Shown piece by piece: positions 31,901 through 46,616 of a DNA stretch of 64,000 bases. A model generated the notes under the pieces. The model did not search any database and was not told where the DNA came from. It saw nothing but the letters and a program-made list of their open reading frames with translations. The translations under genes were made by a program, and so were the position numbers. This DNA is from Cenococcum geophilum 1.58 (taxonomy: Eukaryota > Ascomycota > Dothideomycetes > Gloniales > Gloniaceae): positions 124,001 to 188,000 of the forward strand of contig KV748199.1 in the NCBI GenBank assembly GCA_001692895.1. The letters are read 5' to 3'. Each line of letters starts with the position of its first letter. Positions within the stretch are counted from its first letter, which is position 1.

Positions 31901-34900
31901 TGAGAACACTACGGACGCCTAGTTAGACTAAGGCGGGAGCTAAGCTTAAGTTAGAAGTAAGCTTAGGATTAAAAAATCTAAGGGACTAAGATTTCGGAGT
32001 ACAAATAAGGACACCTATAGGTAAGAGGTAAGGAGCTTCTTTATAGATTAGGGAATCTATAATATAAACAGTAGTTAGACTAGGAGATAGATATATAGAC
32101 CTAGAAGACTTACTAGGGGAACGCAGTATTCAGCCTAAAGATTAAAAGTTTAATACTAGGATTAAGAAGTAAGACAACTTTAAGGATTAGAGCGCAAGGC
32201 GCAAACTAAAAAAAACTATAGAAGAGTTCAGGCAAAAAATTATTGTATAGTAAGAATAGAAACTAGATAAGAGATCTAGTATATTAGGACGTATAAAGGA
32301 TAGAGCACTAGTACAAAGAATTACTAATAGGCTAAGGGAAGGTATACTAAGAGCTAAGTAGCTTACTAAATTAGAAAATAAAGAGGATCTAGGGATTTTA
32401 ACTAGGTTCGAAGAATAATATATAAAGGGCTGTTATAATATAGTAATAAGAAGATACTTCCTTACGGACAGACCGTATACACTCTAGCAGCTATACTAAA
32501 AGTGGTATAGGCAAAGGCACAATAATAAGTGGGAAGATTTCTATATATAGTTGGATAAAAAAGTTATCTAAGACCACCTAATTATAGAAAAGGCTATAAC
32601 GCATATTAAAGGAGCCTTAATTATAACGTTAAAGGATCTAAAGGAACGTTTAGAGGACTAAAGAAGTAAGAGACGTATCTTAGTACCTGCGAATAAAGTT
32701 ATAACGTTTAGATTAGCATAATAAAGGTTTAAACTTAGGGATAAAGACAAGCTAAAAGTTAACCTAAAGTACCTAGTACATTATACGTTATTATAGATTA
32801 CGTGTGTGGACGATATATATAAAATGCATAAGAATCCAAAGGAAAAGAATTAGAAATACCCTATAAGGATATACTAGATAACGGACGAGTAATAGTATAG
32901 GAATGCTAAATATATATATAGATAGCATCCAGCAGAGGTCCAAAAGGAAGGAAGTTTAGTACTTTAACTAGAAAGATTCCTTACGGAAGAATACTTAGAC
33001 GGACAATAATAGTAGGAATGCCTAGAAAACATATGTCTATAGTATATTAAAGATAAAAAGCAAACTAGGTATTAGCTAAAGAGTAAGCCAAGTATACTAG
33101 GATTAAGCAGCTAATAGTTAGAAAAAGTAGAGGCCTACAGGACCAGAGGGAGCTAGTAGTAAAGCCTTAGACCCTTAAAGGAATTTAAGGACAATACCTA
33201 AATTTATAAATTAAGTGGTAAGATTAGCAGTTTAAAGCGCTAATAGATAGTAGAGTAACGCGAAACTATATCTTACTAGTAGCAGTTAAAAGAATAGGAC
33301 TACCTTATAGATAAAAGGAGCAACTTTACCTATTAGTTATAATTTTAGGAGATCCAATAACCTATAGAGGAGGGATTATTAATCTTAAAACAGGACCTAT
33401 TTAGATAACTATTAAAGGAAAACAAATCAAGATATCTTTTAATATCCTACCATTAGGACGGGACGAGGCAGTATTAAGTATACCTTAGTTATAGGAATAT
33501 AATCTAAGAATCGATTAGATTATAAGTTAGGTTAATATTAGAGATACTTAATACCGCAAGATGTAATAACAAGCTAAGTTAGTATAGTACTAAGTAGGAN
33601 CAACCTATAAAGAAACAGAAAAAGGACTAAGTTATATACTAAAGAGATACTATAAGTATAGTAAAAAACTATAGTTACTAGAAAGTAAAAAGCTGTTAGA
33701 ATATATAGTATAGGACTATAAAATAGAGTTAGAACTAGAAATAAGTCTAAAGTTTTTCTAATCTATAAGCTTACTAAAGAAGAAGGTAGAGCGTTAAAAG
33801 AGTTTATTTAGGAAAATCTATAAAAGGGATATATTAGACTATTGTAGTTATTAGCGGGTTATCCAGTACTATTCGTACTAAAGAAAAATAGTAAATTAAG
33901 GCTATGTATCGACTATAGATAGTTAAATAGCATTACTAGGAAGGATAGGTATCCTTTACCCTTAATTAGCGAAATCTAAGATAGGATAGGTAATACGTAA
34001 ATCTTTATAAAGATAGATCTAAGATAGGCGTACCATTAAATTAGGATTAAAAAAGGCAACAAATAAAAGGTAGCCTTTAGGTTAAAGGAAGAACTATATA
34101 AACTATTAGTTATATAATTTAGGCTTATAAACGCACTAGCAATATTCTAGAAGCGTATTAATAATATATTAGGAGAACACTTAGATGAATTTGTTATAGT
34201 ATATCTTAATAATATTATTATCTACTTAATAACTAAGAAAGAACACGGGGGATATATTAAATAGGTCTTAAAAAGACTATAAGAAGAATAGATGCTAGTA
34301 GTAATTAAGAAATACGAGTTCTTTACTAGGAAGACCAATTTCGTTAGATTTATTATTAAACTAAGCTAACTTAGTATAGATCTAAAGAAGATTAAGGCTA
34401 TAGTAAATTAGCAGGAACTAAAGAACGTTATATAGTTAAGATTATTTTTAGGGTTTTACAATTACTATAGAAGGTTTATAGCGTAGTAGTTAAAGGATAT
34501 TAAGCCATTTACGCAGTTAATAAAGAAAGAAGAACTATAGGCATAGGGAGAGGAGTAAAGAGAACTCTTTAAAAAAGTTAAAGAGTTATTTACCTAGGAG
34601 CCAGTTCTTAAGATCTATTAACTAAAACTAGAGACGGTTATAGAGATAGATACATTAGACTATATACTAGGGGTATACTTTATATAAAGGCATTAAGATA
34701 GATAGCACCTAGTGGTATACTATAGTTAGAAGATAATACCACTAGAGTTAAACTATAATATCTATAATAAGGAGTTATTAGGTATAGTTATAGTATTAAA
34801 GGAATAGAGAGCATTCTTATAAGGCATAAAGAAATTATTTATAGTTAAGATAGATTATAAGAACCTAATAGGATTCCTAATAACGAAGGAACTTAACTAA

Positions 34901-37209
34901 AGATAGGTTAGATAGGCAGAGATGCTTATAGAATACTATTTCGAGATTTAGTATACTAAGGGTACAGACAATATACGGGCAGATGCTCTAAGCCGTAAAG
35001 CTAAACTATAAAATAAGGAAAAGCTATTAGGGGCTTTATTACAAAAGGATATAGACAGATTAATTAGATATAATTATCTAAAAATTATAGTAACTTAAAA
35101 AGATAATAAACTAGAGAAAGTCTACAAGATACCGGAAAGCTTTTAGGTATAAAGAATTCTAGAAGTATAGCTAGAAGATCTATAGNNNGATATATATAAA
35201 AATTAAGAAGTAAAGTATATCCTAAGAAGTATAGCAGAATAGTTTATAGAAGACTTTTATAAGGGACTAACTTAAGGACACAATAGAGCTATAAGCTTAG
35301 TGTTAAGACTCTAAGAGGAATATATTATTAACGGAATCTAGAGGATAGCTAGAAAAGTTATAAAGGAATATCTAGATTGCTAAAGAAATAAACTAATAAG
35401 GTATAAGCTATATAAAGGGCTATAACCTATTAAAATACTAGAGAGACTATAGGAGGTTATATTATAGGACTTTATTATTAAGTTACTAAAATTAAAAGAT
35501 CCTATTACTGGATAAGATTATAACATAATCTTAGTAATAGTAGATAAGCTTATAAAGTGGGGATACTTTATAGCATATATAGAAGAAATCTTAGCGGAAG
35601 ATATCACTAGAATCTACATTAAAGAAGTATTTATAAGACATGGAGCACTAAGCAAGATTATATCAGATAGAGATTTAAGATTTATAGTAGTATTTTAGGA
35701 AGTATTTTTAGCGGAGTAAGGAGTTTAAGCAGCAACTTTTACCGCATATTATTTACAGACAAACGGTTAAATAAAAAGATTAAATTAAACGCTAGAGTAG
35801 TATTTAAGGCATTATATCAATTATGCATAGAATAATTAGGTATCGCTATTACTAGTTATATAGTTTATATATAATGCAACACCTTAAAAAGGAATAGGTA
35901 TATTACTATTTAAGGCAAATTACGGATATAAGCTAAGAATATTATTATTACTATAATAAGTAAAAAAAAACGAGTAGTACAGCTAAAGAGAGAATAAAGG
36001 ATTTAATAAATCTTTATATAGACCTTATGGAATTAATAAAGAAAGTATAAAAGAAAATAAAAAAGTACTATAATGCTAAGAGATCTAAGGGACTAGATCT
36101 TAAGGAGGGAGATAAAGTATAGCTACTACACAAAAATTTTAAGAGTCGACGACTAAGTAAGAAGTTAAACTATATTANANTAGGACCTTTNNAAATTANN
36201 TAAAGNATTTTACNNGTTACNTTTAAGTTANACCTACTAGCTAAAATAAAGATCTACCCTATATAGTATATTATAATACTAGAGCTAGTATATAGGAATA
36301 TTAAGCTACCGGTCTATAAAGCAGACATATATAAAGGATAAGAAGAAGACAAATAGTAAGTTTTAAAGATCGTTAATTATAAGGACATTAACGACGAAAT
36401 ATAGTACGAGGTTAAGTAGATAGGCTATACTAAAACTACCTAGGAGCTACTAGAAAATCTAAAAAACGCTATAGGAAAAGTACAGGAGTATCGGAAAAGA
36501 TTAGGTTAGGCAGTATTAATAAAAAAAGATCGCTAAAGAATAAGTTACCTAAGGGGAACCTAAGAAGAGTAGTTGCCGAACTACTTAGATCTGTTTCCTT
36601 CTCTATTAAAAGAGAATCCGTTCTTTTATTACCTAGTTCCTATAAACCTTATTCTATAAATTTCTACTCCTTAAAATAAACCTTCTTATAAACCTTCTTA
36701 AGACGAAGCAGATAAGTAAATGCCGCAATTTAAGTATCTAAAGCCTTCTATTCTACGTCACGGGAACGTTTTAACTTAATAAGGGCTTATAACAGTTTAC
36801 TATCTAGCCGTATAGCAGCAGATTAAATATAAAACCCTAAAACAAATTAATTAGGAAACTAGATAACTATTAGGGGTAATAGATCGCGTATATTTAGTAT
36901 TAGAAGTAAAGCAAACATTACAGAATAAATAAATATTTGCTTTAGTATACTCTAAGCAAGAGGACGATTATCGCGAAGAAGGGTTCGCCAATATAATACA
37001 AACTAACCCTTCTTTTGAATAGCAAGAATACGAAAACGGTATAATCTTACTAAGAGACAATATTGTAGCAATAGTGCGAGCACGACAAGTAGTAGGAAGA
37101 AGAAATTGCTTTAGGTATAATGAGCAATAATATTAACCAAATTAATTAGATAGATATTACACCTCTAGTAAACGACTTAGAGATATTTTAAATCTTTAAG
37201 GACGAAGAT

Positions 37210-37226
37210 AAAGAGGAGGGAGATGG
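37210..37226 (+). promoter_or_regulatory. Polypurine tract of gypsy C3
   Basis: AAAGAGGAGGGAGATGG abuts the 3' LTR directly. The same tract is present next to the 3' LTRs of C2 and C4. Confidence 0.8.
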
Positions 37227-37651
37227 TGTTACGGACGCTTTAAGTACGATATTATAACTACTTAGAGAAGAGACAGAAGAAGCTAGTTAGTTAATATAGG
37301 CACGGTCTAAGATAGAGCCGATAGAACTATGTAATAAGGAATGGTAATTAAGGTTATATAATGTGATCTATATAATCTATATAATTTATATAATCTATAT
37401 AAAGTAAACAAAGTATATATATATTACGTACAAGAAGGATTTTATAGGAGTACAGTTGTGTATTTAAGGACCCTTAGTCCCTACCTAGATAGTTCCTTCC
37501 TTGTAATAATTCTCAGAATATAATTAGAGTTAATCTATTAGGCAACCACTCCACCAGTTATTATTATGTTGTTGACTTTTGTACTTGCATTTCCTACACA
37601 CCTAGCCCAATAACAAGCCCATCGTAGTTCTTACTACAAGGTTCCGTTACA
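37227..37651 (+). repeat. 3' LTR of gypsy C3 (425 bp)
   Basis: Starts TGTTACGGACGC and ends TTCCGTTACA. Equal in length to the 5' LTR and less RIP-mutated, keeping TG...CA ends. Confidence 0.9.
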
Positions 37652-39096
37652 ATCTGCCGTAATCTACTATATTTTACTACGCTATAAAATTCTGCCGAAT
37701 TCTGCTAAGCTATAGAAATCTACTAAATTCTATTAAGCTATAGAATTCTACCAAATTCTGTTAAGCTATAGAATTCTACTAACTTCTACTAAGCTATAGA
37801 ATTCTACTAAATTCTACTAAGCCCTAATAGCGCATAGTACGTGCCTATTAACTATTGCTATTATAATATAAGTCTTACTTTTACTCCCTTTTAACCTAAC
37901 CTTTAACTTATATATATAGAGTATTTATATTAATAAATGCCTCTAGAGCCTTGTTTAGGTTTACCTTTATTATTATATCTACTAGGTTATCTTAGCCGTT
38001 AATTTATTAAATCTTAAACAGTTCTCGCCGTTTATAGGATTGCTAAAGTGCTATAATATCAATTATAAGGCGCTTCTCCTTTATAGTACTAAGCTTAACT
38101 AATTACTTATAAAGGGAGTATAAGTCGGTATATACAATTATAGGGATAATAGGAAGTGCAAGTTAATCTATAATTATCTTTAGGGTAGTTCTAATTATAA
38201 TTGCTATATTAACTCCGCTAACTATTCTATATATCTTTAACGCTAAAACGCTTTAAGTAACGCGCTTACTTTTAGTTAAGCTCTAATAAATAAAATTACT
38301 GTAGATTATAAAGTTATTCTCTCTAGTAGATTTATTTATAATAATAATCTTATATCCTAACTAGAAGCTAAAATCTTTATTATTTATAAACGATCTATTA
38401 ATAAATATAAAGAGCTTAGTGGTAGGAAGATTAATAGGTATATAGAGTAGTCCCTAATTAAGATGGTTTATTTACTAAGAAAGACGCTTATTTAAGGTAA
38501 AAATATTATCTTTAGTTAGTTCCTAGTATTAAGCGGTAATAAAGAGATTAAATAAAGCCTTAGGTTAATAGATAGTAGCGATATAAGCTTTACAAGCGCG
38601 TTACTCTATATATCCTTACTTTAGAGAATTAACGTTAATAATATTAATCTTCTTACCTTAACCCTTCTGGCGTAAAGTAATAGAATCCTTATTTAGGGAG
38701 AGGATGCATCTATTAAAAAGTAATAGTGTTATTGAATTAAGCTTTTCCTTTAGCTTTGCTATAAGATTTGCCTTTATTAGCTTATCTTCTTTAAGAGCTA
38801 AAAATTAGTCGTCTTTTAAGATAATTATATCGTTAGTTTATATACTAATAATTCTAAATAGAGTTCCTATAGTTATAATAAGAAAGTAGGGATTAAATAT
38901 AAAAGTAGTTATTAAAAGCTTCTCTTTATAGTACTTGCTATAGGTAGTTTACTAATAAATTCCTACCTCTACAATTCTATATAATGGCTTAAGTATAACT
39001 ATAATCGTATCTTTAGGATATTAGTAGCAAATTTACTCTAAAAGGTATACTAATATTAAGCGCTAAAGGTGCGTCTTTAATTAGGTATAGGCCTAA
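37652..39096 (-). mobile_element. Copia B3 fragment: 3' untranslated DNA, RNase H and RT end
   Basis: Follows 29702 in the B3 element. From 37885 it matches B1 from about 2700 to 3920, covering RNase H and the C-terminal part of reverse transcriptase. The left 230 bp hold a 28-bp satellite and differ from B1 and B2. The right border carries CCTAA (39092-39096), the duplication of gypsy C2. Broken throughout. Confidence 0.87.
37681..37820. repeat. 28-bp tandem repeat, 5 units
   Basis: Five contiguous 28-bp units of the type GCTATAGAATTCTACTAAA plus TTCTACTAA, with no spacers. B1 and B2 lack it, so it arose in the B3 lineage. It lies in the 3' untranslated part of the copia element. Confidence 0.88.
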
Positions 39097-39510
39097 TGTA
39101 ACGGAACCTTATAGCAGGAACTACGGTGGGCTCGTTATTGGGCTAGGTGTATAGGAAATACAAGTACGAAGTCGACAAGTAATAATAACTAGTAGAGTGG
39201 TTGCCTAACAGATTAACTTTAATTATATTCTAAGAATTACTATAAGGAAGGAACTATCTAGGTAGGGACTAAGGGTCCTTAAATACACAACCATACTCCT
39301 ATAAAATCCTTTTTATACGTAATATACGTCTTATACATAAGTTCCTCTCGTTTCTCTTATTTAATACGTAGTATATTATATAACCTTAGTTACCATTCCT
39401 TATTATATAGTTCTACCGGTTTTATCCTAAACCGTACTTAAATTAACCAACTAGCTTCTTTTAACTCTTCCCTAAATAGTTATAATATAGTACTTAAAGC
39501 GTCCATAACA
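39097..39510 (-). repeat. 3' LTR of gypsy C2 (414 bp)
   Basis: On the plus strand begins TGTAACGGAACC and ends GCGTCCATAACA. Directly followed by the complement of the polypurine tract. Confidence 0.9.
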
Positions 39511-42500
39511 CCATCTCCCTCCTCTTTATCTTCGTCCTTAAAGATTTAAAATATCTTTAAGTTATTTACTAGAGGTATAATATCTATTTAATTAATTTAG
39601 TTAATATTATTACTTATTATACCTAAAGTAATTTCTTCTTTATACGCCCAACGTCGTGCCCGCACTATTACTGCGATATTATCTCTTAGTAAGATTATAT
39701 TATCTCTATATTCTTATTATTTAAAAGAGGGGTTAGTTTATATTCCGTTAGTAAATCCATCTTCACAATAACCGTTCTTTTACTTAAAGTATACTAAAGC
39801 AAATATTTATTCGTCCTATAACGTTTGCTCTACCTCTAATACTAAATATACGCGACCTATTACTCTTAATAGTCATCTAGTTCCCTAATTAATTTGTCTT
39901 AGGGTTTTATGTTTAATCTACTACTATATAGCTAGATAGTAAACTATCTTAAGCCCTTACTAAGTTAGAATATTCTTATAATACGGAACAGAAGGCCCTA
40001 AATACTTAAATCGCGGCGTTTACTTAATTACTTCGCCTTAAGAAGGTTCGTAAGAAAGTCTATTCTAAGAAGTAGAAACTAGTGGAATAAGGTTTATAAG
40101 AACTTGGCAATAAAAAAACAGATTCTCTTTTAATAGAGAAGGAAATAAATCTAAGTAGTTCAGCAACTACTCTTCTTAGGTCCCCCTTAGGTAACTTATT
40201 CTTTAGTAATCCTTTTTTATTAATGCTGCCTAACCTAATTTCTTCTAATACTTCTGTACCTTTTTTATAGCATTCTTTAAATTTTCTAGTAGTTTTTAGG
40301 TAGTCTTAGTGTAGCCTATCCACTTAACCTTATACTATATTTTATTATTAATGTCCTTATAACTAATAATCTTTAAAACTTACTATTTATCTTCTTCCTA
40401 TTCTTTATATATGTCTACCTTATAAACTAGTGGCTTAATATTCCTATATATTAGCTCTAGCATTACGATATACTATATAGGGTAGATCTTTATCTTAGCT
40501 AGTAGGTTTAACTTAAATATAACTAGTAAAATTCTTTATATAATTTTAAAAGGTCCTAGTCTAACATAGTCCAACCTCTTACTTAGTCGTTAACTCTTAA
40601 AATTTTTATATAGTAGCCATACTTTATCTCCCTCCTTAAAATCTGGTCCGTTAGATCTCTTAGCATTATAATACCTTTTTATTCTTTCCTATACCTTCTT
40701 TACTAATTCCGTAAGGTCTATATAAAAATTTATTAGTGTCTTTATTCTTTCTTTAGCCGTACTACTTATTTTCTTTGCTTACCGTAGTAATAATAATAAT
40801 ATTCTTAGCTTATATCCGTAATTTGCCTTAAATAGTAATATACCTATTCCTTCTTAAGGTGTTATATTATATATAAACTATATAACTAGTAATAGCGATA
40901 CCTAATTATTCTATATATAATTAACATAATACCTTAGATACTGCTCTAGTGTCTAATTTAATCTTTCCATTTAACTATCTATCTGCGGATAATATGCGGT
41001 AAAAGTTACTACTTAAACTCCTTGCTCCGCTAAAAATACCTCTTAAAATACTGCTATAAATCTTAGATCTCTATCTAATATAATTTTACTTAGTACTCCG
41101 TGCCTTATAAATACTTCTTTAATATAGATTTTAGCGATATCTTCCGCTAAGATTTCTTCTGTGCATGCTATAAAGTATCCCTACTTTATAAGCTTATCTA
41201 TTATTACTAAGATCGCGTTATAATCTTATCCAGTAATAGGATTTCTTAACTTTAGTAACTTTATAATAAAGTCCCACAATATAACTTCCTATAGTCTCTT
41301 TAGTATTTTAATAGGTTATAGCCCTCTATACGGCTTATACCTTATTAGTTTATTCCTTTAGCAATCTAAATATTCTCTAGTAACTCTTCTAGCTATCCTT
41401 TAGATTCTATTAATAATATACTTCTTTTAGAGTCTTAATACTAAGCCTATAGCTCTATTATATTCCTAAGTTAGTCCCTTATAGAATTCTTCTATAAACT
41501 GCTCTGCTATACTTCTTAGGATATACTTTACTTCTTAGTTTTCGTATATATCCGCCTATAGATCTTTTAGCTATACTTCTAGAATTCTTTATACCTAAAA
41601 GCTTTCTAGTATCTTATAAACTCCTTTTTAGTTCTTTTTAAGTTACTATAATTTTTAGATAATTATATCTAATTAACCTATCTATATCTTTTTATAGTAA
41701 AGCCCCTAATGGCTTCTTATTGTTTTATAGTTTAGCCTTTTAACTTAAAGCGTCTGCTCTTATATTATCTGTACCCTTAATATACTAAATCTTAAAATAA
41801 TATTCTATAAGCATCTCTACCTATCTAACCTATCTTTAGTTAAGTTCCTTTATTATTAGGAATCCTATTAGGTTTTTATAATCCGTTTTAACTATAAATA
41901 GTTTCTCTATACCTTATAAGAATGCTCTCTATTCCTTTAATACTATAACTATACTTAATAACTCCTTGTTATAGATATTATAGTTTAACTCTAATAGTAT
42001 TATTTTTTAACTATAATATGCTATTGGGTGCTATTTATCTTAATGCCTCTATATAAAGTACGCCCCTAGTATATAGTCTAATACATCTGTTTTTACAACC
42101 GTTTCTAGTCCTAGTTAATAAATCTTAAGAATTAGCTCCTAGGTAAATAACTCTTTAACTTTATTAAAGAGTTCTCTTTATTTCTCTTCCTATGCCTATA
42201 GTTCTTCTTTCTTTATTAATTACGTAAATGGTTTAATATCCTTTAACTACTACGCTATAAACCTTTTATAGTAATTATAAAACCCTAAAAATAATCTTAA
42301 CTGTATAATGTTCTCTAGTTCTTACTAATTTACTATAGCCTTAATCTTCTTTAGATCTATACTAAGTTAGCCTAGTTTAATAATAAATCTAATAAAATTA
42401 GTCTTCTTTATAAAGAACTTATATTTCTTAATTACTACTAGTATCTATTCTTCTTATAGTCTCTCTAAAACCTATTTAATATATTTTCTATATTCTTCCT

Positions 42501-45500
42501 TAGTTATTAAGTAGATAATAATATTGTTAAGGTATACTATAATAAATTTATCTAAGTATTCTCCTAATATATTGTTAATACGCTTCTAAAATATTACTAG
42601 TGCGTTTATAAGCCTAAATTATATAACTAATAGTTTATATAGTCCTTCCTTTAACCTAAAGGCTGCCTTCTATTTATTACCTTCCTTAATCCTAATCTAA
42701 TAGTACGCCCATCTTAGATCTATCTTTATAAAAATTTACGCGTTACTTATCCTATCTTAAATCTTGCTAATTAAGGGTAAAGAATACCTATCCTTTTTAG
42801 TAATGCTGTTTAACTGCTTATAGTTAATACACAGCCTTAATTTACTATTCTTTTTTAGTATAAACAGTACTAGATAACCTACTAATAACTGCGATGGTCT
42901 AATATATCCCTTTTATAAGTTCTCTTAGACAAACTCTTTTAATACTCTACCCTCTTCTTTAGTAAGCTTATAGATTAAAAAGAACTTTAAACTTATTCCT
43001 GGTTCTAACTCTATCTTATAGTCCTATACTATATACTTTAATAGCTTTTTACTTTCCGGTAACTATAGTTTCTTATTATATTTATAGTATCTCTTTAGTA
43101 TATAACTTAGTCCTTTTTTTATTTCTTTATAGGTTGCTCCTACTTAATACTATACTAACTTGGCTTATTATTATATCTTATAGTATTAAGTATCTCTAAT
43201 ATTGACCTAACCTATAATTTAATTAATCTTTAGGTTATATTTCTGTAACTAAGGCATTCCTAATACTGCCTTATCCCGTCCTAATAGTAGGATATTAAAA
43301 GATATCTTAATTTATTTTCCTTTAATGGTTATTTAAATAGGTCCTCTTTTAAGATTAATAATCTCTCCTCTATAGGCTATTAGATCTCCTAAAATCATAA
43401 CTAATAGGTAAGGTTGCTTCTTCTATCTATAAGGTAATCCTATTCTCTTAACTGCTGCTAGTAAGATATAGTTTTGCATTACTTTACTATCTATTAGCGC
43501 TTTAAACTGCTAATCTTACCACTTAACTTATAAATTTAGGTGTTATTTTTAAATTCCTTTAAGGGTCTAAGGCTTTACTACTAGCTCCCTCTAGTCCTAT
43601 AGGCCTCTACTTTTCCTAACTATTAGCTACTTAATCCTATTATACTTAGCTTGCTTTTTAGCCAATACCTAGTTTGCTTTTTATTTTTAATATACCATAA
43701 ATATATATTCTTTAGGTATTCCCACCACTATTATCCGTCTAAGTATTCTTCCGTAAGGAATCTTCCTAGCTAAAGTATTAAATCCCCTTCCTCTTAAATC
43801 TCTGCTAGATGCCATCTATATATATATTTGGCATTTCTATACTATTACTTATCTGTTATCTAGTACATCCTTATAGGGTATTTCTAATTCTTTTCCTTTA
43901 GATTCTTATGCATCTTATATATATTATCCACGCATATAATCTATAATAGCGTATAGTGTATTAGGTGCTTTAGGTTAACTTTTAGCTTATCTTCGCTCTT
44001 AAGTTTAAACCTCTGTTATGCTAATCTAAACGTTATAACTTTATTTATAGATACTAAGATGCGTCTCTTACTTCTCTAGTCCTCTAATTGTTTCTCTAGA
44101 TTTTTTAACGTTATAATTAAGGCTCCTTTAATATAAGTTATAGCCTTTTCCATAATTAGGTGGTCCTAAATAACTTTTTTATTTAACTACATATAGAAAT
44201 CTTCCCACTTATCATTATATCGCTGTTTATACTACTTTTAGTATAGCTGTTGGAGTATATATGGCTTATCCGTAAGGAAGTATCTTCTTATTATTATATT
44301 ATAATAGCCCTTTATATATTATTCTTCGAACCTAATAGGAATTCCTAAATCCTCTTTATCTTCCAGTTTAGTAAGCCACTTGGCTTTTAGTATGCCTGCC
44401 CTAGGCCTATTAATAATTCTTTATACTAGCGCTCTATCCCTTATATATCCTAATATGCTAGATCTCTTATCTAGTTTCTATTCTTGCTATGTAATAATTC
44501 TTTGCCTAAATTCTTCTATAGTTTCTTTTGGTTTACGTCTTACTAATAAATCCTTAAAGTCTTCTTGCTTTTTAATCTTAGTATTAACTTTTTAATCTTT
44601 AGGCCAAACACTGCGTTCCCCTAGTAAGTCTTCTAGGTCTATATACCTGTCTCCTAGTCTAATTGCTATTTACGCTGCAGATTCTCTAATCTATAAAGAA
44701 GCTCCTTACCTCTTACTTATAGGTGTTTTGATTTATACCCCAAATTCTTAGTCCCTTAGATTCCTTAATCCTAAGCTTGCTTCTAGCTTAAGCTTAGCTT
44801 TAGCCTTAGTCTAACTAGGCTTACTTAGTATTCTTATCTCATCTTAAAGAGTCTTAAATCTTACTTATCTTGTCTTAAGAGTCTTATGCCTTTAGGAAAC
44901 TTCGTCCTAAGCTCATTTATATATTACTAAACTAAGCCATTACTCTGCTCCATTGGCTATCGTTTATTATAGGTCCTTAAGCTTACTTTATCTCGTCTTA
45001 AGAATCTTAGTTATCTCGTATCTCGTTATAAGAATCTTAAGCCTTTAGCCTTTTGCCTTTATTAAGTGCCGAAGTGGTTCGCTAACCTACTTTTCTTATA
45101 TCTCGCGAAGCGATAGATATCGTATTTAGTGGGGTCTTAATCCCTACTAATGTTCCCTATTCTGTAGTGGAATTATCCTCTACCTCTTATATAATATCTC
45201 TAATGGCTGCGTATTCCTAGTAAACTGCCTTTATTACTTTATTGTTACGGAATGCTTCGCCTTTATTAAATTTATCGTCCTTAATGTCTGATCTGCGAGC
45301 TGGTTTATTAGTTCCTCTATATCCTATAGGTGCTGGCTCTTATAGCTAATAGCTTACGCCATACTTAGCGTCCTTATAAATTTGGTATGCGTTATTATAA
45401 TAAAACGCAAAACTTTTAATTAAATACTCTTTTGTTCCTCGCAGTATATTATTATCCCTCTATATATATATGTCTTCTATTATTGGTCTGGTTTCCTTTA

Positions 45501-46616
45501 TTATATAGTACTTCTAACTATCTTTATAATCCCTTGCAAAGTAACCCTATTTTCTATAATTTATATAAGCTCCTTCTCTAAACTATCTTTCTTACTATAG
45601 AGTCCGCCTAAACGTCTTCTACTGCTAAGATCTCTGGTTTGGCCTCTGCTCCTTAGACCTTTAATTACTTAATCCTTATCCTCTAGGTTTTTATAGTTTC
45701 TTACTCTATCTCTTATAGGCTTCTCTAGTACTACTTAGGTCTATTGGCTCTACGCTATACTATAGTTTTTAACTTGGCTTTAGTTATTGCGTGCTTTACG
45801 CCTTATATAACTATAAAACTCTATTCTAACCTTTCTTAGCCTATTTCCTTTAGTAGATCTAATTATTAATTTTAATTACTTAATCTATTAGTTCCCTTAG
45901 GGTATCCATATCTTCTATTAGGATAATCTCGTCTTAAACTTTAGCCTTAAGTTCTTATTTATACTGTACTATAAGCGCCCTATTATTTTACTCTACTTAT
46001 ATTACTAATGTCTAGAACTACGTTGTATACTTAATTGCTAAGGTTTACTATATAATATCTTAGAGTTTTCTTTCCGCTATAGTTACTGCCTTTAGGTCTC
46101 CGAATATTTATATAAGTTATTTTATAAATCCGTTCTAGCTTAAGAACATAAACCGTACTTCTTAGTTTATAGTTATTATTCTATTTACTTAGATTTCTAT
46201 AAGGTAAGGTTTAAACCATTTAAGTACCCTTCCTATTAAGAATAATCCTGCGTATGCTATTTAATCTATAGGTGTTACCAGCTTTACTCCTTTCTGCGCT
46301 ACCTTAAAGTGCATTTACATAAGGAATCCTTTAAGCTTTAATCTCTCTCCTAAGTATCTTTTAATTAATAGTAACTTAACCTTTACTGCGCCTATCTTGT
46401 TAATCCTATTTTCTAATATTATATTATTTTCTATTAGCTGGTCGACTATCTCTTATAGTTGTCCGACCGTTATAGGTTGCTATAAGTTAGTGTCTGCTAT
46501 ACTAGTATCGTTACCTAACCTTAAAGTAGTTACTGCCGTTAATAGCGTTATAGTAGCTGCTTTTAGTAGTATATTATCCAACTTCTGTATTTAATACTAT
46601 AACTAGGTAGTAATTA

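Larger units (their letters stand above)
29703..37651 (+). mobile_element. Gypsy C3: complete-length Ty3/gypsy chromodomain element
   Basis: LTRs of 425 bp at 29703-30127 and 37227-37651; target duplication ATCTA (29698-29702) and ATCTG (37652-37656). Parts: gag from the ATG at 30172 (MPPKAA start) to a CCHC knuckle region at about 31168-31215; an unassigned segment, about 31215-33180; protease (about 33190-33520); reverse transcriptase (about 33720-34330); RNase H (about 34600-35000); integrase (about 35260-36060); a chromodomain-like end (about 36360-36470); a further roughly 0.65-kb conserved tail; and a polypurine tract (37210-37226). Whole architecture, dozens of RIP-type breaks, several clusters of ambiguous bases. 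Confidence 0.92.

Noticed and set aside
37681-37820. CRISPR-like array
   Set aside because: The 28-bp units are contiguous without spacers; a simple satellite in a eukaryotic transposon.
46397-46594. 65-codon open frame on the plus strand
   Set aside because: Antisense to the gag start of gypsy C2.
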